NCBI GenBank assembly: GCA_037501455.1 | Contig: CM074861.1 | Span: 98,371,001-98,435,000 of the forward strand | DNA: 64,000 nucleotides | Direction: 5' to 3' | DNA from: Lantana camara | Taxonomy: Eukaryota; Streptophyta; Magnoliopsida; Lamiales; Verbenaceae | Shown: in pieces, positions 33,081 through 42,923 of the stretch | Layout: every line of letters begins with the position of its first letter | Position numbering within the stretch: the stretch's first letter is position 1 | Program-made: the position numbers and the translations under genes | Notes under the pieces: model-generated | Seen by the model: only the letters and a program-made list of their open reading frames with translations | Database searches by the model: none | What the model was told of the DNA's origin: nothing

Positions 33081-34636
33081 TCAGACATTTACAGCATGTT
33101 TTCGAGCTTCCGAACCCGTCTCTCCACCGGAAAACATCTGAATTGTCCTCCTTGCTATAGGCAACCAAAGCCTTCTAACATCATCATCTTTTTCCATGTT
33201 CCCTTGAGCTGATGATCCACTGATTCTGCTTCTTTCCGAGAATCTTGGAACATTAGTAATCTCAGACATCGATCTTTTCTGAGCGGGACCTGTTAATGTT
33301 TTCGACAATATACTTTGATCTAACTCGATGTCTGATTCGTGCGGACAACTAGAAGCTGCAGATTCATACAATCTCTTCCTTTCCATATCCTCTTTGATCT
33401 TCGTGATTTGGTCTTTCGCCAAAATCTCGTGATCGGTCGTAAATCGTTTGCTTGAAAGAACATTCAGCATTTCAGAACTCAGAGACATTAAATCTGAGGA
33501 ATTCACATCGCTCCATCGGCTTTTGTACATAACATCTGAGGCAATAATCCGGTGTTTTAGATTATGCATGGTTTTTCCATCATTTCCGATCAAGGGCTCG
33601 TCTCGTCTCCCTCTTGATAATTTCTGAAGAGTGTTTGAGATATTGAATCTCGAAGATCTTCCTCGACTCTGCTCTCTTTGAATGAAGAACTCAAGATTTG
33701 GATTTAGATTCGAGTTCGATTCCTCCATTGAGGCCTGTGGATATCTGAAGCTGTTTGTGTTTGAGAAGTTTTTCAAATCTCCCGCATCGAACTTGTACCT
33801 GTAGAGAAACGTTTACCTCAATACACATACTTTAAGACAGTGGAATAAACAAACAAGGGATGATTACATTAGCATAGCCTAAGGTTTTATCCAACTACAT
33901 AAACCTCCCCTGAGGTTTGAAAAATTACAAAAAACTCCCCTATCAAAGGCTTTTTGATCGTTGAACTTTGATGATCTCATCTCTTATTTCTATGAAAGTT
34001 ATCCATCAACAGTGGAATTTAAATTTATGACTAGAATATCATGGATTAAGACAAACATCACAGTATGTTGGGGAAAGTTTTTGTACTTTCTCAAAACTCG
34101 GAGAAGTTCGTGTAATTAGGCAAAATCTGAAGCCATGCCAGTGTAATCATCCCCAAAAATGGAAACAAAAAATTATACCTACAAAGAGGACAGGTGGAGT
34201 GGTTTTCGAGCCACTTATCGATGCAGTTCGTGTGGAACGCATGTCGGCATTTTGGCAGCAAACGAAGGACTTCAGTTTCTTCAAACTTCGAGAGGCAAAC
34301 GGCGCATTCTAGGCCTTCTTTCGGTCCCTTTAAGGAGGAGAATCTGAAAAAAGGGAGAGACTCAATCGTCTTTCTGTCAATGCCTGAAAAACGAGGCCTC
34401 GTGCTCAAAATCCCGCCCGGATCTTGCACCATATGATCTGTACCAAGTTGTAGTTCGTGTCCGTGGCAGAACTTCGCGTACCCCACAATGGCGAACGTTA
34501 TGCAAACCATGATCGACAGAGCAACGAGGACGACCGCCATGCTCGGATGAAGTGGATTGACATCCTGGTCATCAGAAGCGCTCTGCGCTTCGACAGTAGC
34601 TATGATCAAACACAGAACAAGAATCAGTTTATCCAT
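33081..34636 (-). CDS. ATL: ATL-type RING-H2 E3 ubiquitin ligase (391 aa, two exons)
   Basis: Predicted exons 34636-34179 and 33798-33081; the join restores CPLCRYKFDAG. Residues 1-17 form a signal peptide (MDKLILVLCLIIATVEA) and residues about 32-55 a membrane span (MAVVLVALSIMVCITFAIVG). A short conserved region (SGIDRKTIESLPFF) follows, like the GLD motif of this family. The RING-H2 finger at about 110-152 keeps all eight ligands: CAVC, CRHAFHTNC and CPLC, with the Trp in IDKWLENHST used for E2 contact. The C-terminal half is Ser/Arg-rich and probably disordered. ATL proteins are membrane-bound ubiquitin ligases acting in defence, carbon/nitrogen and other stress responses; the substrate here is unknown. 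The intron contains a MITE (33857-34153). If it were retained, translation would stop at 34091 after the complete RING. Confidence 0.92.
33857..34153. mobile_element. MITE in the ATL intron
   Basis: 297 bp with inverted ends GGGATGATTACATTAGCATA and (reverse complement of the right end) GGGATGATTACACTGGCATG. The arms continue with inverted CTCCCCTGAGGTTTG-like and CTCGGAGAAGTT.GTGTAATT words. The ends resemble the Mutator-type MITE at 4239. Flanks AACAAACAA and CAAAAATGG do not match, so the target duplication is lost or the ends are off. Confidence 0.65.
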
Positions 34637-34996
34637 TTGAGATTGAGATCAGATCATGAGCAAGGTTCTCAAGTCAAGTACTGTGGTTCTTTGTCTGAAA
34701 ATCAGTTTACTAATTATGATTTCAAGGAAGCATCTTCAAGCGGCTGGTGATTACTGATTAGTTTGGTCTTTGGAGATGGAGACAAAGTTATAAAATATTT
34801 GCAATTTGATCACATAAAACAAAGTTATTAGTTTTTTGAGGATGTCACAGCTTCTGGATTGGTTCTTTAATTTGTCAAATAGAAATATTGCATGTTGACA
34901 AATGGAGACAGTTTCTCTCTGTCCTAACATGGGAGAGGAGAATCAATAAGACATGCAAGACTTTTCATGATATACAACTTTGTCTATTTATGAGTA
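34637..34996. other. Upstream region of the ATL gene
   Basis: Presumed promoter and 5' UTR of the minus-strand ATL gene. It is AT-rich and I recognise no repeat. A short stretch near 34785-34795 (TATAAAATATTTG on the plus strand) is on the wrong strand to serve the gene. Confidence 0.35.
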
Positions 34997-35005
34997 ATTA
35001 AATTA

Positions 35006-35752
35006 GGGAAAACGATTTTTTATCATCCTATTCAGCCCCTTTTTGCATATCATCATCTCGATAAAATTTCGTGTATGCTGTCATCCAATATTTGTATTTG
35101 TAATATATCATCATCTAAACTTTTTTTTAATGGTTTTATAAAAATACAATTGATATATATGTTTTACGAATATGCCATATATCATGTGTTTTAACCAAAA
35201 TCACTAAGAGGGTGTTTGATATCAAAGACTATACAAATTAAACTAATCTGCTTGGAGTGTATTAAGTAAAACAAAGTGGTGTTATCAGTAGTTAAATATA
35301 ATGTTTGATATATTAGGTTGCGGAAATTTTCCTGTTAGTTTTTTTTATTTTTTGGGTCCTCAATTTTCCTGTTAGTCTCATTTATTATTGTGTTTGATAT
35401 TAAAGATTAAGACCAAATTAATTTAAAAGAAAAAGAAAGAGATCAACTAATTTTTCTTATAGGCAAGAAAAAAGTTAGTCTATCATAATCAGACGTCTCC
35501 CTCTACGATTCCCAAGCCCACTTAATTCCATCCAACCCGTCTAAACGAAATTGGTCGCACTTATTTAGTCTAATGTATCAAAAAGAAAATTAGGTAAAAT
35601 TAATTCACACAATTGCCCCTAATCCTACATATCAAACACCCTCTAAAAAAAGTTTAGATGGTTACGTCAGATGATAGTATGCAATAAAAATTTATTGGGA
35701 TAATAAATTATAAAAAAATGCAAAGTTTGGATCGAAAAAAATACTTTTTCCC
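35006..35752. mobile_element. Mutator-type MITE containing a nested element
   Basis: The outer ends are GGGAAAACGATTTTTTATC (left) and, in reverse complement of the right end, GGGAAAAAGTATTTTTTTCG. The arms share further inverted words (GCATAC..TCATC). Flanks are ATTAAATTA (34997-35005) and ATTATATTA (35753-35761), 8 of 9 identical. A Tourist-like MITE (35208-35643) sits inside. Confidence 0.7.
35208..35643. mobile_element. Tourist-like (PIF/Harbinger) MITE
   Basis: 436 bp with perfect terminal inverted repeats GAGGGTGTTTGATAT and ATATCAAACACCCTC, and a 3-bp TAA target duplication (35205-35207 and 35644-35646). The interior repeats part of the end sequence (GTGTTTGATATTAAAGATTA near 35391). 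It is nested in the element at 35006-35752. Confidence 0.85.
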
Positions 35753-36230
35753 ATTATATTATCTTACATATTCTTAGAATAAATTTTTTTGAAGCCATCC
35801 CTATTCGCCATTTTTGCACATTGGTCCTTAGCCTCTCGAAAGGTACGAAAACAGCACATCAACATGTAAAACGCGACTTTTGTGTAAGGAGTCCGGTTGA
35901 AATGTCGATAATATCTCATATAGTAAGGTGCCATTTTTGTACAACCATAAAAACTAGGGACCAAAGTGCAAGTATCCTAAAAGTTAGGGGAGTATCCACA
36001 TCTAACCCAATGAAAATACTCAAGCTTTATTACAACTAAATCTATACATGTTACAATGGATTTGGAACCTTCAAAGGAACTATACCTTCCACAACTATAT
36101 ACAACCAATTTCAGGGGCACCATCTTTATTAAAAATAATTGAGGGGCTTCTATAGAATATACAACAATTTTTCTGATATATAACACTCCTCTGTATATTT
36201 CACTATCAACAGGGATTTTCGTTTTCAATC

Positions 36231-39200
36231 TCACCTCTTCTCCTGGGTAAAAATCCTGGCTCCGTCCCTGTATGCTGGTACGAAAGCTCCATGAAAACCG
36301 TAAGGCACTCTTCTTGGAAGCATAATCGTCGCAACGGGCTCATTCGAGAAACCTTTTGCATCAATTATGTAAGCCTGCAAAAAATATTATGTCAGAAGTA
36401 TGAGATTTCTTCATAAACCAACACAAGAACAAGTAATCACAACTTACATGAGAGGTGTTATCATCTTCATCATGAACATATGTAACAATCCAACCATCAT
36501 CCTCTTCAGCACCCTCGGGTTTAGCGACAAAAGTAGCTCCGGTGCAGAATGTATTTTCCGGAAACATATGATACTCTACATTTGTCGCGTCGCCAAAGTA
36601 AAGCTTCGCTAAACCTCCATATTTCGCCATGCCTAAGAGGAAGCAGAAGATTAGAAAATGAAATCAGTTTGAGCTCAAATAGAGGAATTTTCGAGAAAAT
36701 GAAGTTGTTGATATTACCGGATGTGGAGCTTGCATCTGAGTCGACAACTTGTGTGTACCCGAATTTGTTTTTATTTCCGATATATTTTTCATTAATGAAA
36801 GGAAAATCCATGGAGTAGTCTGTTCCTGTTAGGTTCTTCTCTGTCACTTCCCCTGTTAGCATATTTAGTCTCCATTCATAAGGGCGGGAAAAAAAGGATT
36901 CATCTTTTGATTCTTCGATCTTCTTGAATCTTTTTGAAAACCACTCGAATTTATTCAAACCGAAATCGGGCCCCGGTATGATTGAATCACGAGCTCGACA
37001 AGCCAAAACAACTACCTGCAAATAGTGAACTTCATCATCACAAATGTGGAAAAACAGCATTGTTTCTTTATAAGTTTTTATTTTGGTAATTTGTTATATA
37101 CATTATGTTACCTCATTGTCATGCTCGTAACAATTGATGATATGAAACGTTGCGCCCGATTCCACTTCAAACCACCGGACTGAATCTGCATCTCCATAAC
37201 GAGGCATTATTCCGATCCTGGCATATTCGTCTCTGTTGTATTTAATTAACCTAAACATTCAAACAAATCCAGAGATGGTTCAACAATCAAAAGGGATCTT
37301 TCTATATCGAGTATGTGCAGAGATCAATGCAAAGAATACTAACGGCCCTCCACTTATAAGCCGGTTTATGTCCAAGGTCACCGGAAAATCCATAATGACA
37401 TTGTACCTGAAAATAAAACATTCGTATTCATATAAGAGGCAAGAACTAGATTCAGTCCGGATGCGGTAACGAATACTCAGACGAAGAGTTCACCTTGTAG
37501 TAATTCCTATCTCATGGCAAAGACAGCATCTGTCTAATTTGAGATCCACTTTGTGAAGTAATTTCTTACCATCAACTAAACAAAAGAAAAGGATGAAAAC
37601 AGAACAGGATTCTATTAGCATTGAGAAGAATTCAACGGAGCACACGACCAATAATACGTTTACATTTACCTGAGACAACTCCAAGCTCAAAATAAGGTTG
37701 TTCTGGATGAATTCCCATAATCACAAGCTCTCCAGTGTGAGGATCTTTCTGTGTCACTTGCAAGTCAATATCAAGGCACTATATACATACATAGTTAATT
37801 ATCATTTAAAGGTAACAAATGAGATACCTTTGGGTGGCTAGTAAACGGTCTATTCCACGACCCGTTTAAGTTCCAATTCGTTACAGTTTTTAGTGTAAGA
37901 ATATCAATCTCTTGAGGTATATGGTTCTCAGAAATCGAGTACAACTTCCCCGAGTGCTCAAATACATTTGTGTTGCTCAGATATTTATTTGCATGACCAA
38001 ATCTCAGCTGCAACATAAGAAATTAATAGCTGAAAAAAACTAAATTAACAATTCTTTCAAAGATTTTTCACTTGTTTTCATTTGCATACCCAGTTTAGCA
38101 GATAAGCTGACAAGACAGCAGAAGAATCCCCTTCTATAGCAGGAAGAAATGCCGGTTTTTTCCGATTCTTTTCAATTTCAAGAGTATCTGTTTCCACATA
38201 TCTGTTAATGTAAGAAACAGTCCATCTCCCATTGCTGTCTTCAGAGAAATATAAAGCATGAAGCATGCCTTCTCCTTCAATCCAAGTGTGGCTAGAGTTT
38301 CCAAATATAGATTTTGTCGATTTTAGACCTCCAAATAGAGGGTTCGGTCCTGTAATAAGGACAACATGATTATTAACTTGTCCCATATCGATTAAATACT
38401 AAACCATGTATTACCTAATGATGCTTGGGCAACCCTCATTCAGCAAGCTCTTGAAGTGAGTTAAGCCAAACACATTAGTGCTTAACAATAATAAAACAAA
38501 CACCATACTTGATTACGGGCGATAAATGATATGTTCAAACAAAGGTGAGCTTTTGGCATTTCCATGGCTTCCATGCAGTTAAAAGACAAATATCCGTTTT
38601 CTTGTTAGTGAGTTAACACAGTTGGTGTCATAGGCTGTGTTTTGGAGTGAGCTTTTGTCATTTCCATGGCTTCCATGCAGTTAACAGACAAATATCCACT
38701 TTCTTGTTAGTGAGTTAACACAGTGGGTATCATAGGCTATAACGAGCAAGGATGTCGATTAATCACATGGCAGAGTAAGACAAATAAGATTATGACGAAA
38801 CTGAAACTTGAACTGGAGCATCTTTACAAGAAAGGTTTGGTATCAATATAGTATTACCCTCCTTGGATTTTTGTGGAGACTTGGGAAGAGAATCTTTGAA
38901 GTAAGCTTATAACTCAACAAGACAACAACGAAACTCTGACTTGCACACATTACATTAAGAAAATCTATCCGACATGCAAGATCAAGAGTGAGGTCACATC
39001 TTAAGCACTAGTAATAAACATAATATAGTTCAAGTAGCAGTATTTTACATGTGTTTGCCTAACAGAAGTCTTTTTGTATTCCCTAATGTGAAAATTTAAT
39101 CTTTGCCCTGAAACAATAATTTTTCTGGCTCCAAAACGAATATATGCATCTAATCATCGTTCTCATCAACATCATATCATCGACACCAACGAAGAAAACA

Positions 39201-39867
39201 GATAATGAGCCACAATCCCAGTACAAAACCTGCCGAATGCGCCCATATATATGCAGACAAAAAACCATTCTTGTAAGAATTCTTTCGTGTCAAACTTGTA
39301 ACTGGTAAAAACCGTACCGTTTCTGATGTAAACACCGTCGGGGAAATCATGCGGTATTCTCCCGTTAATGGAGCCCATCACCTCAACAGCACTTTCAATC
39401 TCCTCAACTGGAGCAAAATTACTCTGTTCATGGTTAAAACAAACTCATTATAACCGTTGAAGAAACCAAGACAAAAGAAACAATCTCTCTTTCTCGGGAT
39501 TTTCATCATTTACCTGAGATGGGAGCAAGGACTGATCAACGAACTCGAACGCCAAATCAACGAAAGCATCCAACAATCCCACTGAAGCCTGCTTAATCGT
39601 TCTGGGTACTTGCTGTAAAACGGGGTTTTGCTGGAGCTCCTTCAAGAATGGCTGCCAAAGATCACAACTTTCAGTATATATACATACATAAACACTTGAA
39701 TGGATCATTCAAGATAGGCAAAAATATTGTTTTTTTTTTTTGTTCTGTACCTTTAAACTGATGGAAGATGAGGTTGAAGAAGCACCGGAATGGTGATGGG
39801 CTTTCGCCAAAAATGAAGATTTTCTTGAGGAGCAACTCGCCGGAGTTGCAGAGCTGAGGCTCGCCAT
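36231..39867 (-). CDS. Plastid carotenoid cleavage dioxygenase (CCD1 / zaxinone-synthase-like, 596 aa, 12 exons)
   Basis: Predicted exons: 39867-39751, 39651-39514, 39423-39318, 38349-38090, 38007-37828, 37748-37670, 37575-37494, 37406-37344, 37250-37112, 37015-36718, 36632-36448 and 36374-36231. All are GT-AG and in frame (597 codons with stop). The Ser/Ala-rich start ([19 protein letters not shown]) looks like a chloroplast transit peptide. The beta-propeller core follows: [35 protein letters not shown]. The four iron-binding His residues are in [24 protein letters not shown] and GFHGAF. CCDs cut the polyene chain of carotenoids or apocarotenoids with O2 and Fe(II). The plastid signal and core sequence suggest the zaxinone-synthase-like clade rather than cytosolic CCD1; this is inference. 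The last 12 or so residues ([14 protein letters not shown]) replace the usual C-terminus and are encoded by a hAT-like transposon end. Confidence 0.9.
36250..36270. mobile_element. hAT-like transposon end forming the last codons of the dioxygenase gene
   Basis: In minus-strand reading the sequence is CAGGGACGGAGCCAGGATTT, identical over 19 bases to the terminus of the hAT MITE at 15601. It lies inside the last coding exon and supplies part of the C-terminus. The matching second end and an 8-bp duplication (expected TATGCTGG beside the far end) were not found within about 500 bp. Confidence 0.6.
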
Positions 39868-40676
39868 GGTGATCGCTCGAGAGCACTAAATTCAAATACT
39901 TGACTAAATAAACTATTTTGAGACTTGGATTGCTAAAGATCGTGCAACTCTTTATATATTAATGTGAGATGCTTAGACTTCGTTAAAATCCAATACTTAC
40001 CCCGAGGTCATTCTAAATATATATTTTTTTAAACACACACCCCAAATTATTCGAATCGCGTCATTATCTTCGAGAAAGAACCATCAAATCACTTGATCAA
40101 CCCCTCTAGGCAGATACATTCTAAACATAAAGTATAAAGTGGAGCACATTAGAGATTAACTCATTAACTATTTTGTAAAATTCTAACTCGATTTTGTCCG
40201 AACAAAACCATTTTAACGAAGAGTGAGTATTTTACACTCAAGTCTATTTCGGCTAAATCAGTTTAACAAGAAAGTGAATATTTTATATTATTGGATTTGT
40301 TAAATCTTAGCAAAAATAATTAATCAAATAAAAAACATAACACACTTATCATTAGATTGAGATTAGACCTTCTTTTTTTTAATTATTATTGATATAGTTC
40401 TTTATTTTTTAGTTTAAGTTCGGTGTGCCGCAATTTATAGTTAAGCATAAATTGGTAGGATTTTATTTTTGTTTTTTAAAAATTGAGTGTGGTATGCTAA
40501 TATTTATCTTTACAATGAGTCACTATTTAGACCCACGAAAATTTTTAAAAATATCATTTTAACTTATCTAACACTCTTCATGTCACAAAATTTGAAAAAA
40601 TAAAATAAAATCATGTAGCATTATATCCCTAGATCATAGATCAGCATTGACCCACAAAACTTCCAAAGTCTCTTTA
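39868..40676. other. Gene-free stretch upstream of the dioxygenase gene
   Basis: Presumed promoter of the minus-strand dioxygenase gene, followed by AT-rich DNA. It contains a SINE-like copy at 40024-40111. The blocks at 40140-40215 and 40216-40300 share words such as ATTTT.TA.ACTC, suggesting a local duplication. No other feature was seen. Confidence 0.4.
40024..40111 (-). mobile_element. tRNA-derived SINE-like element, second copy
   Basis: Reverse complement of the family at 13871-13972. On the minus strand it reads GGGGTTGATCAAGTGATTTG (A-box-like), TTCTTTCTCGAAGATAATG, GCGATTCGAAT (B-box-like), then GGGGTGTGTGTTT and an A-run. The two copies align over about 85 bp with scattered differences. 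Confidence 0.6.
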
Positions 40677-40808
40677 CGTTATTTTGTCATGGTGAAGTAT
40701 GTGCCACAAACGGTGTTATCATCGTTATTTTGTTACGGTGAATGATGGGCCACAAATGGTGTTATCATCGTTATCTTGTTACGGTGAAGGATGGGCCACA
40801 AACGGTGC
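40677..40808. repeat. 46-bp tandem repeat, almost three copies
   Basis: Units start at 40677, 40723 and 40769, each beginning CGTTAT.TTGT.A.GGTGAA and containing GGGCCACAAA.GGTGTTATCAT. The third unit is cut short after CACAAACGGTG. Copies differ by a few substitutions. No function is visible. Confidence 0.85.
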
Positions 40809-41000
40809 ACATTTTTTTATCACGTTTACGTTGGAACTTGGACCTTTCTTTATATTTCTTGCTCGGTTGGTAACTACATCTATTTACATCATCATCATAA
40901 TAAAACGTATGAAATCTACTAAAATATGCAAAAATCTGTGATTGCTCCACAAAGAAACATTGATGCTTACATCGAAACCGAACAAACAAACAGTTTTTGT

Positions 41001-41082
41001 CATAACCAGTTCAGGCAGCCATGGAAGCCTTACTCACAGCTTTGGCCATAACTAGTTCAGGCGGCCATGGAAGCCTTACTCG
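41001..41082. repeat. 46-bp direct duplication across the RRP46 stop codon
   Basis: Two copies, beginning CATAACCAGTTCAGGCAGCC (41001) and CATAACTAGTTCAGGCGGCC (41047), each followed by ATGGAAGCCTTACTC. The second contains the last codons and stop of RRP46 on the minus strand; the first lies just past the stop. Confidence 0.85.
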
Positions 41083-42923
41083 ACGCCGATTGCGGTTGCA
41101 TTTTCTTTTTAAGAATATTAGACAGCGGTGAGATCGCGGCTCGCCCTTGTTCTAAGCATCGGAAGTAATCATCGACTGTGAAAATTAAGCGTATACCGGA
41201 AAATGTTAGTGCCTTCGTTGGCGCAGTTTGTATTCAAATAAGAAGATGAAAAATGAAAGAATTGAAAGTGTAGAACAATAAGAAATGGGGTGACCTGGGA
41301 TTATGCCGTGTGTAAGAGATGTAATAATCCCATCTGCAGTTGATGGTTCTTCCGGAAGAACTGAACGAACTGAGCCCGGGAAAGATACACATACGGATGC
41401 CTTCATTTTCTGCTATATTTAACAAGCAAATATTGACATCACAGGAGTTTACGCTACAAACAGCATGATCCGGATGAACCAATGTGCATTTACAATGGAA
41501 AAAACGACAAATAGCCGTTTGTGCTTCATGTCGTGAAAAACTTAAGCTCAATATACAGTGCTATAGTTTAGACGATTATAAATGCCAGAACGAGAGATAC
41601 CTCCTCTTCCTGCTTTGTAGGGTCCAATAGAATCTGTCTGTTATCCGTCACACAACAACATATGGCAACTGGAGAATCGAAGTCCGTAACATTAGTACAA
41701 TACTTGATCTAACAAAACTGGAATAGACAGAAAAATAAGATGGAAATACGGCGAATATATCATTTTTTACCAGCAAGATATTTCAAAGGGATGGAAGCAT
41801 CTACAAGAGCAGCACATGCAGCATGTATAGCACATGGAAGAAGCTTAGTAAAAACCAAGGTCAAGGAAGTTTGGCTATATTAGTCTTTCAAACTATCTCC
41901 ATAATAGTCTGAATTGTAAAACCAAACATGGCTGGAAAAGGATACAGAACCATCATCATGGACGACCTGCGAGAATAGAAGATTCATTTACTCTAGGATT
42001 GATAAAAAGATATCGGACAAGTAATGAGCTTTCTTCACTTCAACAAATCCATGCAGCCTCACCTGGATTATTATTGAAGTTGTGGTGTTGGGATGGACAT
42101 TTAAAAGGCATATATTTTGCAATGTTCTCTTCATTATCATCTCAAACTCCTTCTCAGGTTTTCCTATAGAAATTCATTTCACAAAATGAAATTAACAACT
42201 GTACATATACATCGCAATTGAGTAAAATATTCAATAAAACTGTAGTGCAAACGGCGACGAATCCCTTGTTAAGTTAAGTCCCATAACCTATCACAGTTCA
42301 CACAAACGCCTAACCATAAATCAAATGCAACGAGTCTATTAAGTTCTTACGAGACATCATAATGGTTTAGGGAAAATATTGATCTCACCAATCTGCCCTG
42401 TTCTGGGTTTCCAAATGACTTCAATACAAGCCTTTTCCGGGTTCTCGTTCTTCTTGGTACCCGCTTTAGGTCCGTAAACAGCAGCAAGCACCCTTGTCTC
42501 TCCTGAGAAAACAGATTCGGCTTACTTAATATAAATAACATATTCTTAAAAACAACTTTCTCCAGCAAATCACTAACTTCAATGTATAAACACTCTCTTC
42601 TAAGTTCTAACAAAATAAGCAAAATAATTAAAACAAATCCCCAACCAAAATGCATAGGCAGATTGAAGAACCTAGCACCAAAAACAACTCCTACGTGATA
42701 CATTACGCAACAAATATCATCGTACCTTCAGAAAACTGAAAAATTAAACAAGCCCAGCTAATAGACGAAATCATTTGATCAAGAAAAAGTAGAAATTAAG
42801 GGAAAAGGGGGTTGTACCATGAGAGCAACTGGCAGAGCCATGAGCTCGGTTCAGAACGTTGCGCGAGCAGTCTATGGGTCTCAATTGATTAGCTCCACGC
42901 CCGCCTTTTCTTTCCAAATCCAT
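41057..42923 (-). CDS. RRP46: Exosome complex core subunit RRP46 (238 aa, eight exons)
   Basis: Predicted exons: 42923-42818, 42502-42389, 42163-42063, 41966-41946, 41843-41771, 41668-41601, 41409-41295 and 41175-41057, all in frame (239 codons with stop). The protein starts MDLERKGGRGANQLRPI and keeps the RNase PH-like fold signature of RRP46: SRNVLNRAHGSAS, then GETRVLAAVYGPKAGTKKNE, KRTLQNICLL, VVHDDGSLLPCAIHAACAA and DGIITSLTHGI, ending VDDYFRCLEQGRA plus a Lys/Ser-rich tail. Its length is practically that of Arabidopsis RRP46. RRP46 is one of six RNase PH-type proteins forming the ring of the RNA exosome, which processes and degrades RNA in nucleus and cytoplasm; it is a structural subunit. 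Exon 4 is only 21 nt (VVHDDGS). I chose the start at 42923 by homology to the plant family. Confidence 0.94.
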
